A stretch of 64,000 bases of DNA. Source: Gadus chalcogrammus (Eukaryota; Chordata; Actinopteri; Gadiformes; Gadidae). A model generated the notes under the pieces. It saw only the letters and a program-made list of their open reading frames with translations. It was not told where the DNA came from and ran no database searches. The stretch's first letter is position 1. Each line of letters opens with the position of its first letter. A program made the position numbers and the translations under genes. The stretch spans positions 12,829,474-12,893,473 of the forward strand of contig NC_079425.1 in assembly GCF_026213295.1 (NCBI RefSeq), given 5' to 3'. Shown here piece by piece: positions 27,691 through 38,572 of this stretch.

Positions 27691-27697
27691 CTCTCTG

Positions 27698-27748
27698 CCC
27701 CCCCCCCCCCCCCTCTTTCTCTCTCTCTCTCTCTCTCTCTCACTCTCA

Positions 27749-27811
<63 letters not shown>

Positions 27812-27836
27812 TTTCTCTTTCTCTCATTCTCTCTTT
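27698..27836. repeat. C16 run followed by (CT)/(CACTCT) array
   Basis: Sixteen C bases (27698-27713), then CT dinucleotides interrupted by regular CACTCT hexamers (27741-27810), ending in TTTCTC units. Confidence 0.9.
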
Positions 27837-27884
27837 AAAATTGCCAGAAATAAAATGGCCCAATGCTGTGTTTTGGCCTTGGGT

Positions 27885-28012
27885 GAGGAGTGGGGTGAAG
27901 GGGGGGAGGGGGTAGGGAGATGAGAGGTGGGGGAGGAGAGGTAAAAAGGGGACGGCTGGTGGAGGGTGGCGGGAGGAGAGGTGAGGATGGAGGGTGGGAT
28001 GAGGTGAGCATA
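27885..28012. repeat. G-rich tract with G-quadruplex potential
   Basis: Four G-runs of at least three bases occur within 27892-27917 (GGGG, G7, G5, GGG with loops of 1-4 bases). GGGG/GGAGG runs continue to 28012. Confidence 0.7.
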
Positions 28013-29217
<1,205 letters not shown>

Positions 29218-29259
29218 CTCCATAGCCCTCCAGTGCTCGTCCACCCTCTCCCTCTTTTC

Positions 29260-29372
29260 CAATCTCTTCCAGGAGGAGTGTGCCGGCGTGATGAATGCGC
29301 CGCACATTAGAATGACCTCTGAGATCGCCACTGCTTCCCCGGCCACCGCATTCATCAGACACCGCCCCCGGG
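29260..29372. other. Unique block after a polypyrimidine tract, candidate exon or conserved element
   Basis: A C/T-rich run ends in TCCAATCTCTTCCAG at about 29272, the layout of a 3' splice site. About 100 bases of high-complexity sequence follow, with GAATGCGCCGCACATTAG and ACCTCTGAGATCGCC. Both strands are open across it, no donor is convincing and the frame runs into a G17 homopolymer, so I do not call a coding exon. Confidence 0.3.
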
Positions 29373-29421
29373 GGGACGGCGGAGATGGGGACGGCAGAGG
29401 TGGTGGGGGTAGAGAAGGGAT

Positions 29422-29438
29422 GGGGGGGGGGGGGGGGG
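29422..29438. repeat. Poly-G run (G17)
   Basis: Seventeen consecutive G bases inside a G-rich stretch (29365-29440). Confidence 0.9.
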
Positions 29439-30428
29439 CTTAGTTCTGAAGGTGAGTGGTTGTCACCACCACCGGCAGAACAGATTGCTGCCAGATATTG
29501 GAGGAGAGCAAGGAGGAAAGAATTGTTAGCCAAGCGTAGACCACGCTCGCCTTCAGACCACGCCCTGACCAAGACCACACCCTGACCAAGACCACAAATG
29601 ATTGGTACAATGCCTCCTTTCGAGCCCCACTAACACAAAGGCCGCGCCCACTTCCCGACTATGGCCCTATCCTGATACATTTCAGAAACCTTCGGCCACC
29701 CAGTTCGTTTCGCAGCTGGTTCAGGCTCTGGTGGCACATATTTGTAGATTTGAGGTGCAGGGTGTCAGATGCATAAATTACATTCATTGTTGTGATTGTC
29801 GTTCACTCTGTGTTGTAACAGATGCAGGGCTTGTTGTATTTCCCTCATTTTGTTGAAAGCGAGCGTTTCTGATTGCACACATTACACTCTTTAGACAAAC
29901 AGCTCTGAGCATATCTTCACAGCACGTCACACACACACACACAATCTGTATTGCTGTTATGGGTGACAGATGTTCAACATATCATGTAAATCGTTCTCTG
30001 GATGTACCTAGCGATGAACAGAACAAAGGATAACTATTTGCGCTGATGTAGTGCAGGTGAAAGAAGGAAGCCAGTGTTGGAGAACAGATGCTTACGAGGG
30101 AACTTCATGACACAATGGGTCAGGGATTAGTCTAACTGATTAAAAATAACCAGAAATACGGGTTCTGTACCGTACGCTAGAAGTGCAATGACAGCACCTG
30201 CCCTGTGCAATGACAATACGGTTGAATGTAATCTGTTATCTTGCCTGATTTATTATAATTGATATAAATATATTTTTATATAATATACTCCAGTGTAATA
30301 TATTTTTTAGATAATAGTGTCATGGAAATATCAATCATAACTAATATACAATCGTATGCAAAATACATTAACCTTGTTTATATAATTACTATTCACATTA
30401 AAAGGAACTGTATACGTTCTCCCTGTAT
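29439..30428. other. Intergenic sequence; small 19-bp duplication
   Basis: CCACGCCCTGACCAAGA and CCACACCCTGACCAAGA are tandem (about 29560-29596). The remainder is unique sequence, becoming AT-rich after 30230. No gene seen. Confidence 0.5.
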
Positions 30429-30620
30429 TTACATTAACATTTGGGGCATTTAGCAGACGCTTTTATCCAAAGCGACTTACAATAAGTACATTTGTCATAA
30501 TAAGTTTAACAATTTATCGCTGTCGGTACAAGAAGGATGTTCATAGAACCAAGTGCAAGTACAACAATCGCTAGGCTAACCAATTCCCTGTGTTACAGCA
30601 ATGATAGCAGCTACTGCAGT
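30429..30620 (+). mobile_element. Teleost interspersed repeat ('ATTTAGCAGACGCTTTTATC' family)
   Basis: GGGCATTTAGCAGACGCTTT, then TATCCAAAGCGACTTACAA and GTACATTTGTCATAAT, form a sequence I recognise as dispersed in many teleost genomes. GTCGGTACAAGAAGGATGTT and CATAGAACCAAGTGCAAGTA further along are also part of it. It is probably a non-autonomous element. I do not assign a superfamily, and its ends are not clear. Confidence 0.7.
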
Positions 30621-30640
30621 TGCTACACAGTTAAGTACTA

Positions 30641-30702
30641 TAATACAATACAATACAATACAATGTTGCTACACTATAATATAATACAATACAATACAAT
30701 GT
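30641..30702. repeat. (ATACA)n pentanucleotide array in two blocks
   Basis: ATACAATACAATACAATACA (about 30642-30664) and a second similar run (30681-30702) are separated by TGTTGCTACACTATAAT. Confidence 0.85.
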
Positions 30703-30754
30703 ACAATGGTGGCCAGAAGGGGGAGGGTGGCTATGCAGAGTCGAGGTGGACTAT

Positions 30755-30778
30755 GGGATGTATCTAAAGATACATCCC
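30755..30778. repeat. Near-perfect palindrome, 11-bp arms
   Basis: GGGATGTATCT (30755-30765) and AGATACATCCC (30768-30778) are exact reverse complements with two bases between them. Confidence 0.9.
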
Positions 30779-31099
30779 TTCTTAGAGAGGTTAAGAAAGT
30801 TCACATTTGCACATTGACTTCTTTGTTATGTAGATCCTTTAGCCTTCTTGCAGCCATGCTTGCAGACTTGCAGACATGTCCACTTCCCCATAGTGCATTA
30901 AAGTTAAATTGGCCTCTCCCGCCAACCTAAACTCTCCACGATGTTCACTCCCACTTACCTATGTATTCCCTACCCACAATGCAAACGATTCCCTATAAGC
31001 ATCTTGTTCACCCATTGTCTCATTGAATGATTCCTTGGTATCTTTGCTGCCTGTACTTTCCCATGATCATGCTCTAATATTAAATCAAATATTTCGCTG
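30779..31099. other. Intergenic sequence, nothing recognised
   Basis: Unique sequence; no gene evidence. Confidence 0.5.
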
Positions 31100-31530
31100 G
31101 CCGACTTGTATATAATCAAATATAATCAATCTCAATAACCTATTCTAACCTAGTCTAGTCTTTATCAATATAATCTATTATCACCTAATCTAGTCATTAT
31201 AAATATAATCTGTCTGAATTGAATAACCTAATCTGAATAATCTAATCTGATTCGAATAGTTGAATAAATTCTCACCTAATCTAGTCTATTATAATATGGT
31301 CTTTCTAATTCTAATAACTGAATCTATCCAATCCTCATTGATTATATTCTGTTATAAAATGAGGTATTTAGATCATTCAACCTTATATATCCATCTTCAT
31401 CCAACCTAAACTAATCTTATCTCATTTTTAATCTAATATTTTACAAAAATATTTTTTATTCTCAGTTTGACTTTTTCTCTAACCTAATCAAGTTCAACCC
31501 GATCTAATACAATCTATAAACCAATTCCTT
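31100..31530. repeat. Degenerate AT-rich tandem repeat based on CTAATCTAGTCT
   Basis: ACCTAATCTAGTC, AATATAATCTGTCT and GAATAACCTAATCTG blocks recur with variable spacing over about 430 bp. It looks like an old minisatellite that has lost its period. Confidence 0.6.
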
Positions 31531-31800
31531 ATTATTCTGTCCATTCAGACTAGCACTCAAAGAATTACACAACTAACACCAACCAACCGATATTGTTTAC
31601 TTTTTCTTTACCTAATAAAAGTACCATTCTGTCTCCTGTGATGGAGTAACTCTCTGATAGTTTGTGGTTTTGTTCAGTTATCTTTTAGTTTGCAAATAAT
31701 TCCATGTATAGGTTTCGGTTTGAGTTGATCAAGAACACATATGCTTTATTTGAGTTACTATGGCTATTATATCATTCCAACTGTGCTTGTGAAATGAACA
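31531..31800. other. AT-rich intergenic sequence
   Basis: No feature recognised. Confidence 0.5.
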
Positions 31801-31806
31801 CTCACT

Positions 31807-31860
31807 GTTATATGATGTATGCATTGTTAAGTGGGTTTAACAATGCATACATTATATAAC
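31807..31860. repeat. Strong hairpin: 24-bp arms, 6-base loop
   Basis: 31807-31830 and 31837-31860 are reverse complements at 23 of 24 positions, and the exception is a G-T wobble if read as + strand RNA. The loop is GTGGGT. The stem is much longer than chance predicts but shorter than a typical pri-microRNA stem. Confidence 0.92.
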
Positions 31861-31892
31861 ATCAGTTGATACACACATTGACAGACAGAGAC

Positions 31893-31924
31893 AGCAGAGT
31901 CAACCTTGAATGGTTGACTCTGCT
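31893..31924. repeat. Second hairpin: 13-bp perfect arms, 6-base loop
   Basis: AGCAGAGTCAACC (31893-31905) and GGTTGACTCTGCT (31912-31924) pair perfectly around TTGAAT. It lies 32 bases after the hairpin at 31807-31860 and 12 bases before the SINE head. Confidence 0.92.
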
Positions 31925-31936
31925 AACTCAAATAAT

Positions 31937-31989
31937 AGCAACCTCTCGGTTACAAGACAACTACTCTACCTCCTGAGCTAAGCCGACCC
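31937..31989 (-). mobile_element. tRNA-derived SINE head fragment
   Basis: On the minus strand, from 31989 downward, it reads GGGTCGGCTTAGCTCAGGAG, then GTAGAGTAGTTGTCTTGTAA and CCGAGAGGTTGC. This carries a pol III A box (TAGCTCAGGAGG at 31980-31969) and an anticodon-arm-like CTTGTAA loop, as in tRNA-headed fish SINEs. The expected B box (GGTTCGAATCC) is missing: the match stops at GGTTGC and AT-rich sequence and the two hairpins follow. It is therefore a truncated copy, not a tRNA gene. Confidence 0.75.
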
Positions 31990-32209
31990 ATGTTGATCCT
32001 CATTCTAAACGGTGAATACTTATTTCCTGTGCATACAACCTGGCCCTTTGTTTTTCTGTTTCTATATTTGATATCTTTCCATTTTACAGTAAAAAAAATT
32101 CTAAATCAACCACAACTCACCTTTAGCTACAATTGTGCTATACACAAACAGTCGTTCATAGTTGATCTTTTTATTCCTGAGACCTGAAATAAGGTATTAA
32201 AAAAAAATG
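31990..32209. other. AT-rich intergenic sequence
   Basis: No feature recognised. Confidence 0.5.
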
Positions 32210-32580
32210 TGCCCCAGGAGCTCAGCTTCGAAGATTCATCATTTATTTGAGTTCCTCGGTTAATGCTCTCCATTAATACGCTTCATAAACACCAAGCGCT
32301 TCCACTGCTTTGCGTCCACTCCTCACGGCGTTGTTTCAACTACTTCTAAATGTTTCTTAAGCAGAACGAGGGCCGTTAATAGTCCCTCAGCTGATTGTCT
32401 GCTGCAGGCGCTACACCCACTCAGGGTGGTGTTGGTATCTCTGTGTGGCGGGGGAGGTCCTCGTCTGCAAACACACACGCTTGATCGCCGCTTGCGCTAC
32501 GAGATCCAGACAAACCAATCAGCACACAGCAAACCACCCACACATCTCTAGCCAGAGGAGACTTTGTGTCAGCTGGGATA
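32210..32580. other. Unique block, candidate regulatory element
   Basis: High-complexity sequence with GATTCATCATTTATTTGAG, GGTTAATGCTCTCCATTAAT and GGCCGTTAATAGTCC in a compact 370-bp block without simple repeats. No open frame of note. Enhancer function is an inference from texture. Confidence 0.35.
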
Positions 32581-32610
32581 AACTTCCATAAGGGAAATAG
32601 TTGAGGAGAA

Positions 32611-32768
32611 AATGGTGGTAGTGCTGTGGTGGTGGTATGTTGAAGGAGGTGGGGGTGGTGATAATGAAAGAGAGATGGAGGTGGTCATTATGGAAGTGGT
32701 GATGATGGATGTGAGGATGTTGGTGATGGTGGTAGAGGTGGGGAGGGTAATGGAGGTGGTGAAGTTGT
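32611..32768. repeat. Degenerate (GGT/GAT)n trinucleotide-like tract
   Basis: Repeated GGTGGTGATG, GGAGGTGG and GATGATGG units without a strict phase. Confidence 0.75.
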
Positions 32769-32859
32769 TAGTACCGACAGTATGTTAATGTATTTAGTGA
32801 TGTGGGGTATTTAGCATGTGAGGATATTTAAAATGTTCCCTCCTACTCTGTTGACTGTG

Positions 32860-33016
32860 TTAGGGTACATACTGTAAACATTTTCTTTAGGTGCTCCTAC
32901 AAATTGGGAGCTCACCAAACGTGCGATTGGTAAAGTTTAAGGGTACTCTTTGTGTATTGGGGTACCTGGCTTCTTAGTGTGATAGGTACCTTTTGGTCTT
33001 AGTATACTTGGTTACT
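32860..33016. repeat. Left half of a degenerate minisatellite split by a transposon
   Basis: GGGTAC/GGTACC-centred units (about 32865, 32941, 32960, 32985) lead to GGTCTTAGTATACTTGGTTA-CTCAG immediately before the transposon at 33017. The same unit resumes after the transposon. Confidence 0.6.
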
Positions 33017-33499
33017 CAGCCTTTCCACTGCGATCTAGTACCTCAAGTGGCTGCTTTTTCTAGTACCGCCTCGCTCTAGGTTCCAAGCGGCTGAGCCGAT
33101 GCTAAAAGGTGACGTCGGCAGACGGCCGGCCACTGATTGGCCAGAGAGTGTGACGAAGTCACGAGAGCGACATGGCAACCATGCTGGTAACGATAGAACA
33201 GCCATAGTAGCGCCGCAGTCAACATTCCACTTCTTCAACATGCCAGCTAATAATACGAACACGAATACCATCGCATCGATGTTCTCCATTGTTGTTATGT
33301 GGGTTCTGTCCATGTGTGGGTTACGTAGGTGTAGTTTGCGTCGCGTACAAAAATACGTCACGGCCCTTTCGCGCAGACGACCCCGCCCACGTCCCGGAGG
33401 TACTATTTGCGGTGGAAAAGCACCCGCGCTGCTACCGTGTCGAGTCGTGTCGAGTCGTGTCGTGTCGAGTCGAGCTACATGTGCGGTGGAAAAGCGGCA
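33017..33499. mobile_element. Non-autonomous DNA transposon with CTTTTCCAC-type ends (about 480 bp)
   Basis: The left end reads GCCTTTCCACTGCGATC; the right end, on the other strand, reads GCCGCTTTTCCACCGCAC. Inside the left end, TAGTACCGCCTCGCTCTAGG, TTCCAAGCGGCTGAGCCGAT and CTAAAAGGTGACGTC, then CCACTGATTGGCCAGAGAG, match a repeat I recognise as common in teleosts. On the right, a GTCGAGTCGTGTCGAG pentamer run (33438-33474) mirrors the CGACTCGACTCGA tract typical of these elements. The + frame of about 150 codons crossing it is incidental, and no transposase remnant exists. Confidence 0.75.
33438..33474. repeat. (GTCGA/GTCGT)n pentanucleotide run
   Basis: Seven to eight alternating GTCGA and GTCGT pentamers inside the right end of the 33017-33499 transposon. 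Confidence 0.85.
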
Positions 33500-33505
33500 T
33501 AATTG

Positions 33506-33600
33506 TGCTACGGGTCTTATTACGCTGGGGTACTCTCCATCTAAATGTGCTTAGGGTTTCAGTATGCTAGGGTACTCAGCGTCTAAATGGGCTTAGAAGC
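33506..33600. repeat. Right half of the split minisatellite, two copies of about 43 bp
   Basis: GGTCTTATTACGCTGGGGTA-CTCTCCATCTAAATGTGCTT is followed by GGTTTCAGTATGCTAGGGTA-CTCAGCGTCTAAATGGGCTT. The first part of each unit matches the sequence just left of the transposon. Confidence 0.75.
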
Positions 33601-35024
33601 TGTTATTCACCGCAGATCAGAAAAATATAGATATTTTTTACTGGCTGTTGTTCTCCAGTTAACAGCACTTTTCTCTATGAATAAAATACTTGAATAACAC
33701 ACAAACACAGTGGTATATGTGTATTTAAGGATATTTATGGAATAGACAGCAGATTAATTGTATACTATACCACATCCTCCTATCAACAGGGCAAAATGGC
33801 TGTGAACTTTCCAACGCAAGTGTGTATGTGTGTGTGCGTGTGTGGGTGTGTGTCTGTGTGTGTGTGTACATAACTATTCCATGCATACACTTCAATTTAG
33901 CATCCTTGCATCTCTTTTACATGATCATGCATCTCTGTGTAAACACTAAACAGTGTATGTGTGTGTGTGTTCCCACAGTGCATTTACACAGGGTGTGTAC
34001 TGTGCTGCCGACACGACTCATTAAATGTGCTGAATATGCAACGCCTGGCTGAGTGTTGACATTCCACATCAATGTAAACTACCAACCCATTCACTACTTC
34101 GGTACAGTAAAACATAGTTAACATATCCATATGCACAATACATTAATAATATTTACTATTGATGGAAATTATACTGCAGCTTTTTTTTTTTTAACTATGA
34201 GCTTCATATTATTATTTTAGACTTAATAACAAGTTAACTGTCTTTGGCTCCATTCTCATTTAATTTAAAACACAATCTTTACAGTGGTGCTCTCCTGAGA
34301 CACTTTTTATTATATAGTTATAAAGTCTAAAATGTTTGCTGCGTATTTGTCAGGCCGTAAACTAGGGTTTTGTAAAATCCCTGGGGAATGTGTCATCCAA
34401 TTTAAATAAAAAAGAATGTTAAGCACCTCTTAGTAGCTGCAGTTACAAAGTGCATTAAGAGACAATCTCTTTGTAATGCAGATATAAACCGATCTACACA
34501 TAAATCAACACATCATTGGCGGGGAGGAGCGTCATCAGGTTTTGCGTCTCAGTCTAGTCTCTAAGTTCACAACCTAAACAATAAAGTGAATTAATGAACT
34601 AAGAGATCAAATATAAATATATAGTCAAATCAATAAATTACAGATAATACAGAATACAAAAGATACATAGAATAACTAAATACATGCAACTATAAATAAG
34701 ATGAAAGATTCTAGGAACATTAAGAATGGCTGACGAGAGAAGAGGGAAAGCCAAGCGAGGCCGGACAGATCAGAAGGAAAGCCTGTTAGCTAAACATATC
34801 GTTTCTCATGTCGTTCCAAACATTCTCTCCCCGGACACATGTGGGAAGTGGGCCAGATGTTTCTGGAGCGGCACTTTTCTGTTGGCTCAGCGATATATTA
34901 ATATTTGATCAACGTCTCGTCTCTTCTGAATATCAGCAGAGGAGGGGACTCCTTCATCAATATCCTAGTGTAAACCAAAGAAGCCATTCTGACTTGGATC
35001 TAAATGGACTCAAGCCACTGTTTT
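33601..35024. other. Intergenic sequence, no gene seen
   Basis: Includes imperfect GT runs (about 33821-33867, 33955-33972), a T11 run near 34181 and AT-rich sequence at 34570-34720. 34780-34900 is mixed unique sequence. No supported exon or RNA. Confidence 0.45.
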
Positions 35025-35462
35025 GATAGACTTGCGACTTGACTTGACAGAAAATGAAAGGCTTGAGAGAACCTCGTACTTTGTAGTTAAAGGCTTGTGA
35101 CTTGACTTGGCACATCATGACTTGATCGACTTGTCTATGTTCATTTTATGTTTCAAATATTCCATGTGAAATATACAGCTGTGTAACTTTAACCGGTATG
35201 CGACACTGGGACTGCCACTGTCATGATTTGATGACATACCCAAATTTTCATTCTCAACCTCTGACATTTAAATGGCCATTGCATTTTAAAATGTTGCTTC
35301 ATTTAACATTAACTCTTAAGTATCTTTGGCGGGAAAAAAAGTGATTTGACTTGGTACTTGCCTATACAAACTTAAGACTTGACTTGACAAAGTCTATGAC
35401 TTGAAATGCCCAAGAATTGTTTTACTTGAGACTTGGACCAATGACTTGAGTCACATGTCTGG
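35025..35462. mobile_element. Remnant of an ACTTGACTTG-rich teleost repeat
   Basis: GACTTGCGACTTGACTTGAC, TTGTGACTTGACTTGG, AAGACTTGACTTGACAAAG and GAGACTTGG recur at both ends of the segment around a unique centre (about 35130-35320). Clusters of ACTTGACTTG with an end like TTGAGTCACATGTCTGGGG resemble the right end of a fish element that normally closes with CCACCTCTG. The left terminus is not identifiable. Confidence 0.55.
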
Positions 35463-36544
35463 GGTAAACTATCATCCTCCCTCCTTTTCTTACTCCCTGT
35501 TTGTCACATCATTATTACGATTATTTCTAGCGAGGGAAATGTTACGTAATAACTTGTTGGACCGCGGCTGCATTTCCCTCAATTACATTGAATACGGTCA
35601 AGAAAGCAGTAGCCTATTAGTAAAGAGCATATTATACCGGTTGTTCGTGTAAATGTCATAGTAGTCTGTATGGTGTTAGATATAGTCGCCTTGACTTATG
35701 TGTGTTTTTGAGCTGGGTTTCTGTCACTGTGTGCTAATTTGATTCCAACCTTTAATTTACCCTCCGGCACGAGCGCCAGCCAGTGTGTGGTCTATAAGTC
35801 TTTTCATGGTGAAGACGGCATTTTGCATTTAGATTGCGTCACTCTGTCGTGTCGATGTGGCGGTTGTGTTTTTTGCACATGTTTATTTGGGGAATGCTAG
35901 TAAAGGTTTAGTCATTTATTTGTAAATGTTATCTAGCAACATTATGTGATATTCCTAGTGAACAGATGCCTGGTGTGTTTAGCATTTGAAAATGGGAATG
36001 ACTATTTGTTTATTTTCTTATCATGTTTAACAGAAACCATCTATTCATTCTTCATTCTTCATGCATACATTATGGCGAATATTAATCTCTATTGATGCCA
36101 ATCTTTCTGCTCCATAAAGGTTCCCTTTGTCTGAGTCTACTCTCTGCCTGGAGTTCATCACAAACTCATTATCTTCAATACCTCGCTTTGCCTGAACTTG
36201 ACCCTCCTCATTGGTGTTCCAAAGAGGATGTAATGGATAACCAATACATGCATTTTTATTTTAGCTAGGTCTTGTCAATCAAAAAGGGGCAGGGTAAAAT
36301 GAAGGGACGATGTCCCTAAACAAAGAGACACATGATTGCAGAAGGAGCTGAGAGAGCTTGAGGCGTTACAATGAATTGGGCCGCAACCCTTTGGGTAGCA
36401 GCTGGTTGATTAAATGTTTGAAATGTTAACTATTTGATCAAAAAGCAATTCATGAAGGAAAAATGGACTCATGGCTCAGTGGAATTTTGTTTTGATTCAC
36501 ACTCACAGGACTATTTCCAATCCTGGCATAATCAGGAAGAATGT
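35463..36544. other. Unique intergenic sequence
   Basis: 35755-35880 (several CpGs) and 36285-36420 (TTACAATGAATTGGGCCGC, GTTGATTAAATG) are the more complex blocks. No gene evidence. Confidence 0.4.
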
Positions 36545-36605
36545 GACGCGTCTGTAAATATGTCGCTTTGGATAAAAGCATCTGCTAAATAACTAGATGT
36601 TAATG
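36545..36605 (-). mobile_element. Second copy of the 'ATTTAGCAGACGCTTTTATC' repeat, core only
   Basis: The + strand reads GTCGCTTTGGATAAAAGCAT-CTGCTAAAT (36562-36590), the reverse complement of the core at about 30450-30478 with one difference. The flanks are not shared, so this is a core fragment of the same family in the opposite orientation. Confidence 0.7.
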
Positions 36606-37270
36606 TATGCAAAATGTTTATTATGATGTTTTTTATTGGAGCATTTCACTACTTCTTAAACTACTTTAGGAGTGGACCCGAAGTTGATTCTTTTTTTCAG
36701 CTCAAGCGAAATCTCGAAACATGAAAGCGTGGATTAGTTTCATTCGAGGAGGTTCTGCCTTGTGTGTTGGCGTGCTCTCAGAGATGTAATGAGAACAAGA
36801 TATGATTAAAAAACCTTTTGATGTTTTTTAACAACACGCAGAAAACAAAGAGATCCACATTTCACAGTGACTGAACAAAGGGTGTGTGTAAACGCAGTTA
36901 AATATAATGAGCGGCTTTTGTTTGCATTTATGACATTTTTGTCATGTGACCTAACTTGGAGGAGCTCCAAAGAGGATGCTAAACTTATCACTATTTCTTG
37001 TGAAATTATTTAACATCAGAAATTGTTTTTTAGTTTAAATGTAGGATGTAACAGAAATGCGTTGGTCTGAAAGATCAGTTTAGTTGTAAACAGAGTTTAG
37101 AATTGTAAGATACAGACTGATGATTAGAAGGACATTGCAGTGGAAGACATCAATCCATCTCTCTCCCTCTGTCGCTCTCCCGATCTTTGTACTGTACAAA
37201 CCAAACTGGTAAAGTTTCAGTTTACAATATACAATCCAAACTATAATGTATACTGTACTCCATGTACAAT
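36606..37270. other. Intergenic sequence, nothing recognised
   Basis: AT-rich unique sequence; a short CTCTCCCTCTGTCGCTCTCC run at 37159-37180. Confidence 0.5.
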
Positions 37271-37380
37271 ATGTATTGAGGATGTCTGGTCACAAGCTAG
37301 TCTGTCTCTTTCTATGGTGTTCAAGTTGTCAGGTAGGACAAAAAACAAGTAAGCCTTGTGAGCAGACATCCACAATACAT
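37271..37380. mobile_element. 110-bp foldback element (MITE-like) with 26-bp inverted ends
   Basis: The left arm 37271-37296 begins ATGTATTGAGGATGTCTG. The right arm 37355-37380 is its reverse complement at 24 of 26 positions. The 58-base centre contains CTATGGTGTTCAAGTTGTC and GGTAGGACAAAAAACAAG. A second, left-truncated copy at 40077-40148 shows that the sequence is mobile or duplicated. It has no coding capacity. Confidence 0.8.
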
Positions 37381-37476
37381 TTTGGCCAATAAAACTCTGT
37401 CGGAACAGTAAGGTCGCTGTCGGTACAGTACGGGTGTTCCTGTGAGGTCAGAGAGGAAATCTAGCCCAGAAGCGCA

Positions 37477-37486
37477 CCCCCCCCCC
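37477..37486. repeat. Poly-C run (C10)
   Basis: Ten C bases preceding CTTTACC-type sequence. Confidence 0.85.
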
Positions 37487-37487
37487 T

Positions 37488-37770
37488 TTACCAGAGGAGC
37501 ACAACATTTGACCTAGACTGCAACAGCTGGGCTGGAGGGTTACGAGGATATGAGCAGGGGTTCCATGACACAAGGGGGTCAAGGGTCAGAGCTCTTACCC
37601 CCAGCCGCCGTAGCCGAGCCCCCGGAAGCTTGGGAAAATGGATTTGAACCGAGAGGAGAAGCTGAAGGGTGTTCTGGTGTAGCAGGGGAACCATGTGATC
37701 TGAGGTCAGGTTCCTCTGCTGCACCCTTTCTAGACACTGTTATCTACGGCGGATCCTAGACACACTCTCA
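37488..37770. other. GC-moderate unique block with a DR1-like motif
   Basis: Non-repetitive and open on both strands for 60-80 codons, but without a recognisable protein motif or convincing splice sites. GGGTC(A)-A-GGGTCA at 37576-37588 has the layout of a DR1 nuclear-receptor site (two half-sites, one-base spacer). Confidence 0.3.
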
Positions 37771-38521
37771 CTGGTTCACGAAGCGGAGGCTGAGTATAAT
37801 CAGCTAGCATTTGGTCACATCGGGTCCTCCCTATACTGTGGAAATGCCATTTCAGATCTACTACCTCATGTGCGCTGCATACGACCGTTAACAGTCCCTG
37901 GAGCGAGAAGAACAACAACCAAGTTTTTTTATGAATAATTTGACAAAGCAATATCCATAACGTAATGGAAACACATGTCCCTCCCTCGGGAGTCCCTCCC
38001 TCTCTCTTGTCACTATCCGCACATTCCAAGCAATCATTCCCAGACATACTCCTGGGATCCAGGTTCCACTAGGCCTATAATAGTGTTGTTAAGTATTGGC
38101 TAAACACTGTAATTGTTGATCTATGGTAATGACTGAGGAATATCATTAACAAACAGCTCTGCTGCTCTGGCAGCAGCAAAGCTTTTCCCCTCGGCCATTC
38201 GTGACAATAAAAATGAATCGTTTTAGCTTTATATTCCCACGCTTATCACTGCGTTCTCATCTTTAACTACTTTCTTCATTTTTATTTCCTTTAGTGTACG
38301 GGTGGATGCCCAGGCTTTAGAGACATGTGATAATGAAATGTTCAGGCTAGCTATTATGTGTTTTAGAAGACGATGACTCAAATGTTTGTATGCAGAAGGA
38401 ACGTCTCCTATCTCTTATATGTACTTGATGAGTGTTTAATGTGCTGTGAAGATGGATGACAAATTATTATTTTACTAACAGATGCTGAGGACTTGAGGAT
38501 CATAACCACGTCTCTACAATC

Positions 38522-38527
<6 letters not shown>
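37771..38527. other. Intergenic sequence, nothing recognised
   Basis: Unique sequence. No repeat family or exon seen. Confidence 0.45.

Positions 38528-38571
<44 letters not shown>
38528..38571. repeat. (TA)22 microsatellite
   Basis: 44 bp of uninterrupted TA, a self-complementary array able to extrude as a cruciform. Confidence 0.95.

Positions 38572-38572
<1 letters not shown>

Noticed and set aside
31807..31860. microRNA precursor
   Set aside because: The stem is 24 bp with a 6-base loop, too short for a usual pri-microRNA, and there is no extended lower stem.
31937..31989. tRNA gene on the minus strand
   Set aside because: Only an A box and an anticodon-like arm remain. The B box and acceptor pairing are missing, so it is a SINE head fragment.
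33099..33554. 151-codon frame with an apparently basic protein
   Set aside because: It runs through the body and the pentamer run of a non-autonomous transposon.
37550..37759. Coding exon with a 69-codon frame
   Set aside because: Both strands are open, there is no splice context or family motif, and composition alone can explain it.
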